Source: Manihot esculenta (Eukaryota > Streptophyta > Magnoliopsida > Malpighiales > Euphorbiaceae). From it: a DNA stretch of 64,000 nt. Below are positions 34,103-56,126 of the stretch, piece after piece (position 1 is the first letter of the stretch; each line of letters begins with the position of its first letter). The DNA is taken from the NCBI RefSeq assembly GCF_001659605.2, contig NC_035171.2:1185050-1249049 (forward strand). Reading direction: 5' to 3'. The translations under genes and the position numbers were made by a program. Below the pieces are notes generated by a model. That model ran no database searches. It saw nothing but the letters and a program-made list of their open reading frames with translations, and was not told the DNA's origin.

Positions 34103-36926
34103 ATGGCCCAAGATAAAGAAAGCTTGACTGGAATGCCAGAAACCAGCAAGCTCATTTCTTTCTCCAAGAAACACAAGAAGCTCTTTCTTTCTCTCTTTGC
34201 TTCTTTCCTCCTAGTTGCAGCTATTGTCGCCATTGTCTCCGGTGTAAAGAAAAGTGAAGATGATACTTCACAATCTCATGCCATCCTCAAATCCTCATGT
34301 AGCAGCACAAGATACCCTGATTTGTGCTTCTCAGCTGTGGTATCTGTCCCTGGAGCCACCAGTAACTTGGCTACCCAAAAGGATGTGATTGAAGTGTCCT
34401 TGAACATTACAACTGAAGCTGTCCAGCACAATTACTTCACGGTAAAGAAGCTCAGAGCTAAAAAGAAGCTCACAAAGAGGGAAAAGATTGCTCTCCATGA
34501 TTGTTTGGAGACTATAGATGAGACTCTCGATGAGCTACACGAGGTCTTGGAGGATCTTAAAGAATATCCCAGCAAGAAATCTCTGTCTCAACACGCAGAT
34601 GATCTTAAGACTCTGATGAGTGCAGCAATCACCAACCAAGAAACATGTTTGGATGGGTTCTCTCATGAGAAAGCAGATAAGGAAGTGAGAAAAGCTCTTT
34701 TGGCTGGTCAAGTTCATGTTAAGCGTATGTGCAGTAATGCCCTTGCAATGATCAAGAACATGACTGACACAGACATTATCAATGAGCTTAAGTTAGCCAC
34801 CAGTACTACAAACAGGAAACTCAAGGAGGAGAAAGATGAAGAAAGTGGGTGGCCAGGTTGGTTGTCGGTGGCAGACAGGAGACTGTTGCAGTCGTCATCA
34901 GTGACTCCCAACGTGGTGGTGGCAGCTGATGGAAGTGGGAATTATAGGACAGTATCAGCTGCAGTAGCTGCAGCTCCTACTAAAAGCAGCAAGAGATACA
35001 TTATAAGAATAAAAGCAGGAGTTTACAGAGAAAATGTGGAAGTCCCAAAGAGCAAGACAAACCTAATGTTTTTGGGAGATGGAAGGAAAACAACAATTAT
35101 TACAGGAAGTAGGAACGTAGTTGATGGGAGCACAACCTTCAAATCTGCCACAGTTGGTAACCCTGCTCTTCCCTCACATTCTTTATTCTTTTCTTATCCA
35201 TTTAGTTTATTTCATCAATTCTCTCATCCAAAAAATTATTAAATAAATCAATATATTAATATCAAATTCAATAATAATGATAAAAATCGTCAAAGCAAGA
35301 AGTGGCTGGTGCAAACTAGAATAGAGTATGTTCTATAATATATATATTTTTTCCATAACTGCATGAATTTTCAGTTTATTGAACTGTGACTAAATCGATC
35401 TTGATAAAATAGAATTGAAACTAAAGTTTAATCCCACTAGAACCGTGGCTAGTGCAAACTAGCTAGTCCTGGTTGTTCTTGCCACTTGCCACTTTGCAGT
35501 TGATGCAATGCAAACCATGATTTTCTGGCTGCATGGACCACCGATGTGACACTGCACACTAACTGCCAAATGAAATTGCGTAAACAATCTGCTAATCCAT
35601 TTTTTTACATATGCAAATCACATGGTTTGATTCCCAAAGTCTAAGTATCAAATCTTCACAACTACACATAGAGGAAATTATTAAGTCTCCATCAAATAGC
35701 ATGCATCACTTAATTACTTTCTGTGCTCATCTGTCTTTTACTTATTTTGATTATAACATCTGCATATCTAACTCTAATTAATATTTTAGCAAATAAAATC
35801 TAAATAACACTGCTAAAGATTTGGTAGGACGTTACTACTTTTTCTATAGATCAGTTTCCTTGTCGAATACTTTAGAAAATTCAAAACTAAATTTATGCTT
35901 TGAAGTGTCATTTTCTGTCCTTATATATATTCTATCCAAATCGTGCTTTACAGCCCAGCAGCTATTATTCAGTGTCCTATCTCCAAGTGGGATGCTTCCT
36001 TCTTTCTTCTCTCCTCTGTTATTGTCTATTTTTTTCGAGAATATTAAATTTTTTAATTGTAAATGGTTATTATTTTAACTTAGTTTTGAATTTTATGCCG
36101 AATAGAGCCTTCAGCTATTAGTGCTCCTTCATCCTATTTTGGGTTGTGGCTAATCCTGTTAATTTCCTCGATTTAAACGTAAGTTTGGTGGCTGGTTATT
36201 GATTAACATGAACCTTTATTCCATGTGGCTGCAGCTGTTGTGGGTCAAGGATTCTTAGCCAGGGGTGTGACTTTCCAAAACACGGCTGGTCCCTCCAAGC
36301 ACCAAGCAGTGGCACTAAGGGTTGGGGCTGATCTTGCAGCTTTCTACGAATGTGATATGCTAGCATACCAAGACACTCTCTATGTCCACTCCAATCGTCA
36401 ATTTTTCATAAACTGCTTAATAGCAGGCACAGTTGATTTCATTTTTGGCAATTCAGCAGCTGTTTTACAAGACTGTGATATCCATGCTCGTAGACCCAAT
36501 TCAGGCCAGAAAAATATGGTGACAGCCCAAGGCAGGACTGACCCAAATCAAAACACTGGCATTGTAATTCAAAAGTGTAGAATTGGTGCCACTTCTGATC
36601 TGAGACCTGTCCAGGGCAGCTTCCCAACTTATCTTGGAAGGCCATGGAAGGAGTATTCAAGAACTGTGATAATGCAATCGACCATCAGTGACGTGATAAA
36701 CCCTGCTGGATGGCATGAGTGGCAAGGGAATTTTGCACTGAACACATTGTTTTATGGAGAGTATCAGAACAGTGGGGCTGGAGCTGGAACTTCCAGGAGG
36801 GTTAGATGGAGGGGTTTCAAGGTGATCACTAGTGCAACTGAGGCTCAAGGGTTTACTCCTGGCAGGTTCATTGCCGGTGGCAGTTGGCTGCGTTCCACCA
36901 CCTTCCCATTTTCTCTTGGTTTATGA
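34103..36926 (+). CDS. Pectin methylesterase with N-terminal PMEI domain (PME 1 of tandem pair)
   Basis: Two exons, 34103-35156 and 36235-36926, with a GT-AG intron after the first base of a codon, give 581 aa. The start is the ATG of MAQDKESLTG. The open frame extends upstream to 34064 without an ATG. Residues about 27-50 form a membrane or signal-anchor segment, then a PMEI domain (CSSTRYPDLCFS to about residue 235, with TNQETCLDGF). DRRLL at 258-262 is the subtilase processing site that frees the mature enzyme. The catalytic half has GVYREN, HQAVAL, QDTL (Asp398), VDFIFGN (Asp419) and LGRPW (Arg487). The 21- and 68-residue spacings match the carrot enzyme's catalytic triad, so it should be active. 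It de-esterifies cell-wall homogalacturonan in the apoplast. It sits head-to-tail with a second PME 2 kb downstream. Confidence 0.96.
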
Positions 36927-38771
36927 AAAAAAAAAAAAAAAAGTTGTGTTATCATGTATTGCTTCAGCTATAGCTAGTGCTTGATTTGAGTGTTACATTT
37001 GTATGCTTTCTTGATTAATCAATAAGAGCATGCGGGGATTTCTAAATTATTAATTACCATTCAATTTACAATTTAATTGAAATTTACAAAAATCAAAGAA
37101 AAATCCTAACGTTTGAAGAATTTCTTCTAGGATTATGATTCCATTCCCACAGTTTTGATCATTCAAATGGTAATGGAAAGCAAAGGGAGACGCCTTAATT
37201 GGTGGAGTTAAATTGTTTGAATTGGAGAATTGACTATAGCTTTATTTCTTTTTTTGTATTAAAAGGGTGTTTAATTTATTTTCTAAATTTATCAAACTTA
37301 ATTTGTAAATTGCTTAAATATTTTTACAAAATAATTACTTTATAAGTTTGTTTCTGAAAAAATATTTTAACTTAATTTTTAAAATAGAACCAAATATTCA
37401 GTTTTAATAATTTAATATTTATATATTTTAAATTAAATCAATCTAGTTTTAATTCGAAATGTTTCAATCTACTTTCAGGCCCAAATTCTAATAAAGCCTG
37501 GCTGGCTGGCATGCAAGCAAGTGGGCTGTCCCTGTGGCCAACTGGAGAAGGATTTTCATTCGCCTAATTAATCTACGATTCTTGTTTTCCATGGAAATTT
37601 TGTTTATTACATTTTCCTCCCCTTGCATGTGATACTCGCAATTTTGCCCAAAAAATAAGATGAATAATATTAAATTTAAATAATTTTCCCAAAATCCTTT
37701 TCGGCAATGCATCACAATGAATATATATATTTTTTTCTTGGATAAGTTAATTTGGTAAGAAAATAAAATAAAATTGAAAACTATTTAAAAAAATAAAGTA
37801 CAAGGCACAATCACCGGCTTTAATTACACGGGATTTTTAATTGTACTTGACTTTATTAATTCCAGTCTATCCTAGCAATTGCATTTGACTTTAGAAATAC
37901 ATGAAATATTTAACTGAATTTTTTAGGGATTTTAGAAAGGAAAACACAATCTCTCTTCATTATTATGTTGAATTGATTGACTTTTTTGGCAATACTAATT
38001 GATAGGAGAGCTAAATGTGTACTTCAAAAGGCTGTTTACATTTGCATATACACCATTTCAAAATCACAAAAGCATTATGCTCCTCTAATTTTAATTAATT
38101 AACTTATAATCTAAGATGGAAAATTGAAATAAACAATTAAAATATGACAAACGACAAGGACCCTCCTCCCCTTTCTACGCGGTTGTGGGAGAAGCAACTT
38201 TCATTTGCTATTGGAGAATGAACTGGTAAATTGTCCACTTGGGTTGGGTTTGGCCATATAATAATAAAACTAAGTCAAGGATGTTGCTTTCCACCTTCTC
38301 CTTTCTCCACATTCTTCAGACATCTATACAAAAAAACTTGCCATTGCATATGCATAGCTTTCAACGAAATGTGACTGCCTAACACTACACAGCTGGATAC
38401 CCACGAACATTAGAGGTCTTCTACTCGGATTCGTGTTTCATCAGCAGACTTGGAAGATTCATTAGACATGATGCTTAAATTTTATATTATCATATAAGCT
38501 CCTGAACCCATCATTATCTTTTTTAAAAAAAATATTTCATTTTAACCCCAGAAATCGTGCCACTTGGAAAGCTTTCAGTTTAGTGCTGATGAGATTTGAT
38601 TTCACGAATTGTTCACACTTCAATAGTAAATCGCTAAATCAATGGCTGGATTGGACCAACAGCACCCATTGATTAGACGACAGCGATGATGATAACTTGT
38701 TAATTTATTTAATTAGTCTTAGGACAGAAGCATCTAAAAAAGAGGAAAGATCCCATCTTTGCCTCTCGTTT
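36927..38771. other. Intergenic DNA between the two PME genes
   Basis: It starts with the PME 1 3' UTR (A-run at 36927-36942; AATAAGAG-type signal near 37020). The rest is AT-rich without ORFs. The last 400 bp form the PME 2 promoter region. Confidence 0.5.
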
Positions 38772-38779
38772 TATAAAAG
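38772..38779 (+). promoter_or_regulatory. TATA box of PME 2
   Basis: TATAAAAG lies 136 bp upstream of the ATG at 38908, giving a leader of about 100 nt. Confidence 0.7.
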
Positions 38780-38907
38780 GACACCTGCATGGTCTCGATT
38801 CTCATTCAGATAAAGCTCGCATTTTGCTAAGGGCACCCAAATAAATTGCCCCACAAGAGAGCCTCTCAGCGTCGAGACCTCGAAAGAAAGACAAGAAAGC
38901 AAAAAAC

Positions 38908-41741
38908 ATGGACTCTATCAACTCCTTCAAGGGCTACGGTAAGGTAGACGAGGTCGAACAGCAAGCCTTCCGGCGAAAGGCCCGTAAGCGTCTGCTCATC
39001 CTTGTTGTATCCTCCGTCGTTCTTGTCGCTGTCATCGTAGGTGCTGTTGTCGGAACTGTTTTACACAAAAGAAACAGTGGTTCATCCCCTTCCTCTACCG
39101 TCCCTACTGAGCTCACTCCGGCCGCTTCACTCAAAGCAGTTTGCAGTGTCACTCAGTATCCTCCATCTTGCGTCTCTAGCATCTCTTCTCTTGATTCAGC
39201 TAATACTAGTGACCCAGAAGTGCTCTTTAAGCTTTCTTTACGTGTCGCCATCGACGAACTCTCCAAACTCAAGGACTACCCTTCTAAGCTCATTGAAAGT
39301 ACCAATAATACTGTGGTGAAGGATGCTTTGCGGGTTTGTGAATCCGTGTTTGATGATGCTGTGGATCGGCTCAATGACTCGATTTCTTCCATGGCGGTTG
39401 GAGAAGGAGAAACGATATTATCGACTTCTAAGATTAATGACATGAAAACATGGCTTAGTACCACCATCACTGATCAAGAAACCTGTTTAGATGCTCTGCA
39501 AGAACTAAACACTACAAAGAATTTCAACAGTAAACTTCTTGAAGAAGTGAGGACAGCAATGGAGAATTCAACCGAGTTCGCAAGTAATAGTTTGGCCATT
39601 GTTGCTAAAATCCTAGGTTTATTGTCAGATTTTAACATCCCAATTCACAGAAAATTATTGGGGTTCGAAGGAACAAACTCAGGGTTTCCTGGTTGGGTTA
39701 GTTTGGGAGATAGGAGGCTGCTCCAGGAGTCGAAGCCAGCGCCAAATGCGACGGTAGCCAAGGACGGAACTGGGGATTACAAGATGATTGGAGAAGCTGT
39801 GGCAAAAATTCCAAAGAAGAGCCCATATAAATTCATCATATATGTGAAGGAAGGAACATACATAGAGAATGTGATTTTGGATAAGCACAAGTGGAATGTG
39901 ATGATATATGGGGATGGGAAGGACAAGACTATCATTTCTGGAAGCAAGAATTTTGTGGATGGGACACCCACATTCTTAACAGCCACTTTTGGTAAGTTCT
40001 TCTGCTTCTCCTGCCATTTTTGTGCATTCTTGAATTTAAATTCTCTTGTTTCTCCATATTCTATAATTCAACTAGAATCACTTTCACAAATTATATAGCT
40101 TAGATGAGATTTTGCTTCACAAAGTTTTGAACTTTCGATGATTGGGTGTCTTAAACACTAATGGGTAGTTTGGGTTATTGCACAAAATTTCTGAAAGTTT
40201 CAAGAACACAGAAATTTCAAAGCTAATTCATCTGCCATGTGAATCCTTCTACTCTGGGAGGATAACATGTAGCAGATTAGCCATCTTTTGATGACAGGAC
40301 TTAGGAAAGTTAGGAATGCACATGGACTATGTTTATGAGTTCCCATGTGAAGTACCAGCCTAAAAATCTGAAAGTCCCAATAAATGTTTCTGTGAGTATA
40401 ATTAAATGAGATTGGATGTTGGTACCGACCAACCATGTGCTTGTCCGTTTGCTAATTTACAACTATCTTTTGTAGTGGTCCCAATTACCCTGCAAAATGA
40501 TACAAGAGATTGGGATTATTCCTTTGTCTGGGGTCGACGTTAGCTGTTAAAATTTTAAAAAAGCCTTAAATACCTTATTGACCTAGTCTATAAAAGATGC
40601 CAAACTACACAACTCTGTTTTCTTTTTTTGGTGGGTGGTGAGTGGATCACTCATTGAATAAGAGACTAAGTTTTGGGTAGAAACTTCAGTTGAAATCCAT
40701 CCTTACTAATGATGAGTGGAAGGCCTGTGAAGATTAATGTAACCTGGTTCATGAACATGGAGTTTAGTTGTGTAATAAATTTCCTCACCTGATGCCCAGG
40801 TGACAGTGGGTTTTTTAAGTTAAACATGGCATCAATTTGCATCTAAAGGAATCAAAATACACTGTTCTGTTATTAAAGAAACTTCACTGACAGGCAGCCC
40901 ACGTGATATGCTTGTAGCTTTTTGGGTCTCTGGTTTTCATGGAGAACATGATCCCCCCCACTTTGTGTTTTGTGTTCTCACCCAATTCAGGCCACTCATC
41001 TCCAAGATTCAATATCTTTGGCGTGTTTCTGACTTTATACTAATTGTGTGATCTCCAGCTGTTGCCGGCAAGGGCTTCATGGCCAGAGATATAAAGTTCA
41101 TCAACACGGCAGGGGCAGCAAAGCATCAAGCAGTGGCCTTCAGGTCTGGTTCAGACATGTCTGTTTATTACCAATGTGCATTTGATGCATTTCAGGACAC
41201 ACTCTATGCTCACTCCAACCGGCAGTTCTACCGGGACTGTGACATTACCGGTACAATTGACTTCATTTTCGGCAATGCGGCTGTCGTTTTCCAGAATTGC
41301 AACATCCAGCCCAGGCAACCTTTACCAAACCAATTCAACACCATCACAGCTCAGGGGAAAAAAGACCCTAACCAAAACACTGGAATCTCAATTCAGAAGT
41401 GCACATTTTCTGCATATGGTTCCAATCTTACAGCCCCAACATACCTTGGCAGGCCTTGGAAAGATTTTTCCACTACTGTTATTATGCAGTCTGAAATTGG
41501 CTCATTCTTGAAGCCAATGGGCTGGATGTCATGGGTAAGTGGTGTTGATCCACCAGGCACAATATTCTATGGAGAATACATGAACACAGGGCCTGGGTCA
41601 GCTGTAGATCAAAGGGTTAAGTGGGTAGGTTACAGGCCTGCTCTCACAGAAGCTGAGGCTGGAAAATTCAGTGTAGGATCGTTTATTCAAGGGCCTGAGT
41701 GGCTGCCTGCAACCACTGTGACGTTTGATTCCAACCTATGA
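38908..41741 (+). CDS. Pectin methylesterase with N-terminal PMEI domain (PME 2 of tandem pair)
   Basis: Two exons, 38908-39991 and 41059-41741, give 588 aa. The intron falls at the same codon phase and the same protein position (just before the AVxGxGF motif) as in PME 1. The N terminus MDSINSFKGYGKVDE is followed by a basic stretch and a membrane anchor (about 30-52), the PMEI domain (CSVTQYPPSCVSS; TDQETCLDAL), and DRRLL at 268-272 as the processing site. The catalytic part has GTYIEN, HQAVAF, QDTL (Asp408), IDFIFGN (Asp429) and LGRPW (Arg493). The Asp-Arg loop is four residues shorter than in PME 1. The two proteins differ strongly outside catalytic motifs, so this is an old tandem pair or neighbours from different PME clades. 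Secreted, cell-wall pectin de-esterification. Confidence 0.96.
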
Positions 41742-42457
41742 TCTGAAAATTGGGTCAAGTTTGGGAAACTATAAATTGTCTAGAAGAAGAAGATTGTATT
41801 TTTAATTTTCTATTTCTTTATATACATTAGAAGAGGAATTTGTTTCTAGTGTTCACACCCATCTTCTCTTTATTTTTTATTTTTTACCTCATTGATACGT
41901 GCTGTGACACCTATTATTTTTCTATTTTGATGTAATCGTTATGCTATAAAAGGAAAATTAAATTGTGATATAAAAAATGTCTGATATATTTCATATATTA
42001 ATTACTTTGAATGTATTTTCGAAATCTATTTGAAAACTAAAATTTAATATTTGTAACCAATAATATTATTCATTTTCCTTTTTTTAGCAAGTTAAAATTT
42101 TTACTTTTAATTATAATTAAATTATTTTTAATTTTTTTGAAGATTTTTTTTTTTATATAAAAAAATTCACCTCTTAAAAACTAGATAATTTCAACCTAAA
42201 CAGTGGAAAGCAATTGCTTAAACCGCTGAAATTAAAAATTAAAAAGAAAAAGGGGGAGCCTACCAAATTTGAAGATCGAACCAAGGCGAGAAACAAAGAA
42301 GGAACACGCCTGTCTTCTCTTCCAAAGTCTGCTTCCAGAAGAGCGCGTCTTTCTTTAATTTTCCAAAAAAACGAAGGGGGTCAAAATCTCCTCTCTCCCT
42401 CTCTCCCTCTCTCATTCATATAGAGAATAATCGACATCTGTGGTATATATATAAAGG
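41742..42457. other. Intergenic DNA and AlaAT 5' leader
   Basis: PME 2 3' UTR, then AT-rich DNA. From about 42180 it is GC-richer and leads into the AlaAT leader, with a CT-rich microsatellite (CTCTCTCCCTCTCTC) at 42391-42415. TATATATATAAAGG just before the ATG is too close to be the working TATA box unless a leaderless transcript is used. Confidence 0.5.
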
Positions 42458-47110
<4,653 letters not shown>

Positions 47111-48293
47111 GGGAGCTTTGCGTTCGTAGCATTTAAGAAAGTTGCACAATAAGCTATTGTTGAACATTGTAAAAACACATGGCTGGCCATCGCCTAGCTT
47201 CATTTTGATCTTTCTGCCAAATAAATAGCGACTCTTCGCTTTTCCTTCTAATAGTCACACAAATGGCAGTGCGAGTTTTGTAGAAATATTTTTGTTTAGC
47301 CTAGGTTCTTTATGAATTTATTCACAAAGAGTCGATTCGAATCTGTCTCTGAGTGTTTCTATAATCTCTCTCCATTTAATGCGTGGCATAAACATAAAAC
47401 TTGATTTCCTGAAAATCAAATATGGGAAGTCTTAAGATGATGGTATTTGGCTTATGCAGCCTCCTTATCCCAAGCTAGTTGAAGGTTTACTACTAAAACT
47501 TTGAAAAAAAGGGAACCTAACTATTTCTATTTTAAGTAGTTGTGGTTTGTTTCCGCTTTTACAGGAATATTTTTATTTATATATGAATTTATGAAACATA
47601 ATATATTCAATTTAATGAAAAAAATAAAGGAAATCAAAATAAACTAAATCTAACCGGTCGTGTTCGAGAAAGGAAGCAAAACTAACTCATCACAAATTTT
47701 TATCCAATCCCAGACCAGAACTGTTGACCCGTTTAACTCGGGTATCCCGGCCAGGTCTATCCGCCACTATAGTGGTCCCAAGCGCTTATTGAAGCCTAGC
47801 GTATATGTACTGTTCAGTATAGGTTCTTGCCAAGTATCCATGTGAATCTTGAATGAAAAAATGCCATGTAACTGATGGTGGTTCCAGCAGACACCCGAGA
47901 ATAATAAGCTCTCCGTAAAAATTGCCATAGTTTTGTTAAGGAGTATGCTTGGCCCCTGACCTGTGTGTGTCTGTACCTTTCAAAATATTGTCCAGGCAAA
48001 TAAACAGCGGCCCATCCAGCCATGATTAAAAAAAGCCAGCTTGTTTATGCTAAATCTATCTTTCAACCAAAGACAGAACGTTAATGGCGCTTGTAATCTG
48101 GCTCGTATTTTTAAAGTCCAACAAAATGAGAATTGAGTTCCATTGAGATGAAATCCAGTCATAAAACTAACAATTCAAGTAGCATAGTATAGCACCATTT
48201 GACAAAAAAATTGCACGAGTTCAATCCTACGCTTCCCCAACTAATAAGACAAGCAATTTAGGGAATACAAGGAAATTACACGATATGGTGTTC
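47111..48293. other. Convergent intergenic region (AlaAT / proteasome alpha-5)
   Basis: 3' UTRs of two convergent genes on each side. The 47640-48140 part is of mixed composition, with short chance ORFs and no recognisable gene. Confidence 0.5.
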
Positions 48294-51821
<3,528 letters not shown>

Positions 51822-53455
51822 CTTTGGTCCGATCTAAATGGTGAAATTGAGAGAGAGAAGAAACGGAGGCAGAGTAGGTTTTCTCTTTAGCTTCGGGTTT
51901 TGCTTGTGCTTTTCTAAAGCTCTACTTGCGAAACAAGACAGATAGCGAAACGTTTCATTGCTTCTACCGAGCTTTTGGGCTCAATCCAAGTATAGATCCG
52001 GCCCAGCTTCTGCTACTTGAATCCAATGGGCTTTATAGGCCGCAACAAATTACTTGGAAATGAATGAAGTGGTAGGACATTGTCGAGTATTGTATTTAAT
52101 TATAATAAAATGAATTTAATAATAATTAAATTTAGAATGGATTAAATTAAATAATAATGTTCATTATAAAATTAAAATAAGATTTTAGGTATTGGATGTT
52201 CATTGCTCAAATTCATTCATATAAATAATTAATTAAATATTAAATTTATTTTTGTAGTAATATTTGTAATTTTGAAAAATTTATTTTTTAAAAAATGAAA
52301 TTTAAACATCTTTCTAAGATTATTGTAATTAAAAAGATAAGTTCTTAACAAAAACATATTTTATAAGTCATTAATTAAAAAATATAAAATTAAACAAATT
52401 ATGATAGTATTTAAGAAATTACAATAAATTTGAAAAAGACATAAGTAATATAGTTGGAGATATGATGAAATAATTAATTGAATTTGAGTTCAGATGGTGA
52501 TATAATTAATTATAATTATTATTATCTTACAAAATTTTGCATATATTAATAGTGTTTATGCCAAAAAGAAAAAAAGATTTTGAATTTATTCTAGAAAATA
52601 TTTTATCCATTATATTTGAGAATTAAAAAAAATTATTTGATTCCCATTGAATTAGTAATTTAGTGATGGAAAAAGCCAGCTTCTCTTATTTTCATTAAAA
52701 AAAAAAAAAGAGAGAGAAGGAAGGGCTCCCGATGAGTGCTCTTTCTCAGGAAAAATAGCAGAAAGGCCAAAAATAATGGACCTAACAGCCTAAAAAAATA
52801 GGCAATGAAATAACAAAAATAGTGTTTCAAAAGGACTTCAATTATTGTTAGCCTTCAATCCCCACACAAGAAGCCAAGAGAAACAGAGGTTTCCTTCCCT
52901 TGCTAGATTTCTAAGCATGACATTAGAGGTTAAGAGATTGGTGGAATTTATCAACTAAAACAAATAGGACTCCTGATGTTCTGGTGTGGGATTTGAATTC
53001 AAGCTCGAAGCTTATAAGTACATTGCCTGCCCATTTCTTTAAAGCAAGCCAACCATCTACCCCATCAATAGCAGTTCCATGTCTAATTTCAGTAAGTTGA
53101 ATCCCATCAGAAATCAGGTAAGCAAGTCAGAGTCCACCACAGTCAATTCAAAATTTGCAGAAGTTGGCTCCCCATTGTCAGACAGACAACCTCCATGTGC
53201 CTATATTAATTATGCCACTAACAACTAACTTGGCAATCCTTGTTCTAAATTGAAACAGGCTGGTCCCTTCTTCCATGTACATTGCAAGCATTGTTTTTTT
53301 AAATTCATTTTGAGTATTTTTTTTTAGTTATTATCAGATTCATTAAATGAGATATAACTTCTGCAATTTAAAAGGAGAGGAGGGGAAAAAAACAATGCAA
53401 TAAATTTGGGTCTTGCTTAGAAGAGCAAGGGATACATCTATCTATTATTTTTAGA
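51822..53455. other. Intergenic DNA (PAE promoter and spacer)
   Basis: 51822-51960 is the PAE leader and promoter region (minus). 52060-52660 is strongly AT-rich. The rest is of mixed composition with no ORF or repeat I can support. Confidence 0.5.
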
Positions 53456-56126
53456 TCAAGGATATGTGTTGCAAGGGAAGCAACCACAAGAAGCGTGGCT
53501 AGAGCATCTTCGGTTGATCATCATCTTCGTTTGTTCAGGGCGTTGTTGGCGAGCTGCAGCTCTCCATTCTTCAGCTTTTCTGTGAACAACTGCCATCCTT
53601 TTCATCAACTTCTCTTCTAAGTTTGATCTCATCTTCTGTACTTTGACCTGTTTCATTTTAGAAAATGAGCTCAAGACCATTGAATCTCTGGTAGGCGGCA
53701 GCTCTCTTTGGGCTCCACCTCTTACACTTGTGTGAACACAAGAAGCAGAAAGTAAAGTGACAACTAATAATACTATTTTAATCGATATGAACTAAAAGCC
53801 AAACTTTCAATAGTGAGAAAACTAAAGAAAGTACTGATTCCAGTTCCCCACGAATTTTTTAAATGTTAGCTCACATGGGCTTACAAGTTAGAGCAAAAAC
53901 TGGAATTATTTATGCATGAAGACGACTTCTCTAGCCTTCTTTGTATTTCTTTAAGAGTGAAGCATGGAACTAAAAGTATATACAATTGGGGATGACACTC
54001 CAACAGAGGTGGACTGGTCAAGAAACAGGAGGACAATGGTGTGCATGAGGGAATCGAGACAACGAAATCTATCATAAACAGGACAAGAACGCTGAGACTA
54101 TGTAGTCAACACTTATAAAGCCAAAGACACAACAATGCATAATTTAAATAAAGCAGGATAAGCAACATACCTCAAGCTTTCTTGATTGAGCTTCTGCTTT
54201 TGCAGTTTGGAGGTTCAACCAAGCTTGAATTTTTGCTTCCTCTCTTTGATACCTGTAGCTCAATTCAGAATTCTTACTGTCAGTACAGACACCAAACAAG
54301 AGAATGCTGCTAAAAATTATGCATATTTTTTAAGTTTTAGCCATGACTTACCTAAGACAGCATTTTGTCTTTTCCTCTTCCTCCCATGTAGCAGCTCTAG
54401 AATCTGAAACACTTCTCCGGCAAGTAATGCCAGTCTCAAAGTGTCTTAGGCTCTTTGATATTTCCTCTTCCTCTTCCTCCCTTGAGCTCCAATTTGATGC
54501 AACTGAATCATAATGTGACCCAAATTGTAGCTTAGCCAAATGGCAAGCTTGAAGCTGGGAAATGTCAATGATACTGTTGGTGCTATCAGAATTCCCCAGT
54601 GGCAAAGGGCCTGACCTATTGGCAGGCGTATTATGGCGAGCAGGCGATGAGCTTTTGAATGGCGTGTGGCATCTAGAAGTTGTGGAACTGCCCAAGGGAG
54701 TCATTTCTGTCCCAATATCTCTGTGTTTTACCTCATGAATAACTTCAGTACCAACATCTTTCATCACTTCATTAGCTGAGTTTCTAAATAGAAATCCTTC
54801 TTTTGATGTCTCTGAGTATCTAAAATTTGGTAAAACTGGTTCTACCTCATCTATTAACTTGTCTGCAGTTGCCAATGAACTCAAATAAGGTCAGCTCAAG
54901 GAGGATAAACATTTTAAATAAACAGTGATTGTTTAATCGTCAAGGAACAAAATTTTCAGTTTTACTATTCAACAACTGCATACGCAATGCACACTTTACA
55001 TAAAGGTATCAGCAGTATAGAGTATCATCCATAAAGAATTCTGTTGCTTGCAGAGGGAATCTTGTACAAATGAACTAAGGAGAATGCTGCATCCTTTTTT
55101 TAATCACCTTCTGGGATTAGTGAAAACCAAACAGACTTTAAATTGACCCTAACACAATTGTTTAAATCAAGAAGAAGCATCATAAATTCATAGTTCATGG
55201 AACCAAGTTTAAATTTTAAGATGTTTACATATAGATGATACATTATGGGTTTCTCTCTCAAACAAATAGTGCAATCAAACGGTAGAGAAAAGCTTTTAGA
55301 AGACAAAAGAAAAAGCGTCTCATAAGGATAATAGTTGAGCATCAAAAGGGATAAAGCTGAGTAGTAAAAGCCAAATTTTAAACGATAAAAAGTCCAACCT
55401 TTAAGAAGCACATCTGAAGAAGCAGAGAACCCACGAACAGTTACTCCTGGGTTGTGTTGATCCAGAGCTACAGACCCCTGAAAGCTGGAAACAAGTTTTG
55501 AGACTTTTTCCTCTGTGACCCTTGATTTTTCCGCAAATACCTCCATTTGGTGCTTAAAGTTACCATTTTCTTTCTGCATCTTTGAAGATTCTGGCGATAG
55601 CTTAAAAGCAAGAGATTCATGGCAAGAACTACTCATTAGCCACTTCTCTGCATCATCCCACTTAGAGGGAAAGCTCTTTTTTGCAAGACTACCAATACTA
55701 TTGCTGAATATTAGCCTACCAGGTGTAGAAGGAGCTTCCACTCTCCTCTGAGTCACAGAGTCCACTCCCTCTCTGCTCCTTTGTGTTGGAACTTCAAGAA
55801 ACCCTCTGCATTCCGCACTGCCATGTGGCATTGGAAATGACTTGACAAACTCAGATGTCTCCTTGAGATTGAGCTTGCAAAGTGGGTCTTGAAAGGTGTC
55901 CGCAAATAGATTGTCCTTTCCTTGCCCATACAGACTCGTATTGGTCTCCAATGCTGGTTCCTAAATCACAGAAACACCCCACAAGAAGAATAAACACCAT
56001 AAAGATTAATCAAAATCCAAAATCCAAATGGGAAACAAAAGCAATAAGAAAAGCAAGAACCAAATGTGAGACTTTTACCCCAGTAGAAGCAAAAGCTTGA
56101 AAGTATTCGGGACTTGTGAGATCCAT
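53456..56126 (-). CDS. Remorin family protein (C-terminal remorin domain, At1g45207-like)
   Basis: Five coding exons on the minus strand: 56126-56079, 55960-55399, 54862-54352, 54252-54171 and 53647-53456. They total 1,395 nt, 464 aa, in frame at every junction. It starts MDLTSPEYFQAFASTG, carries PSKWDDAEKWL at about residue 114, a disordered Ser/Thr-rich centre with RDIGTEMTPLGSSTTSR and SSPARHNTPANRSGP, an acidic EEEEEE block, then the remorin C region from about residue 358: WEEEEKTKCCLR, YQREEAKIQAWLN, then AEAQSRKLEVKVQKMRSNLE, RMAVVHRKAEEW. This is a coiled coil. The tail CGCFPCNTYP has three cysteines and resembles remorin C-terminal anchors that are S-acylated. Plasma-membrane nanodomain or cytoskeleton-associated role by family. 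Only the first ATG was used, but the frame is open a little upstream (see findings). Confidence 0.92.

Noticed and set aside
35821..36121. ORFs in the PME 1 intron
   Set aside because: Lie within a well-supported intron with matching GT and AG sites; composition is T-rich.
42442..42457. TATATATATAAAGG directly before the AlaAT ATG as a TATA box
   Set aside because: It would leave almost no leader. A transcription start further upstream, within the CT-rich leader, is more likely.
47660..48162. Short ORFs on both strands between AlaAT and PAE
   Set aside because: No family resemblance. Part lies in probable 3' UTRs of convergent genes.
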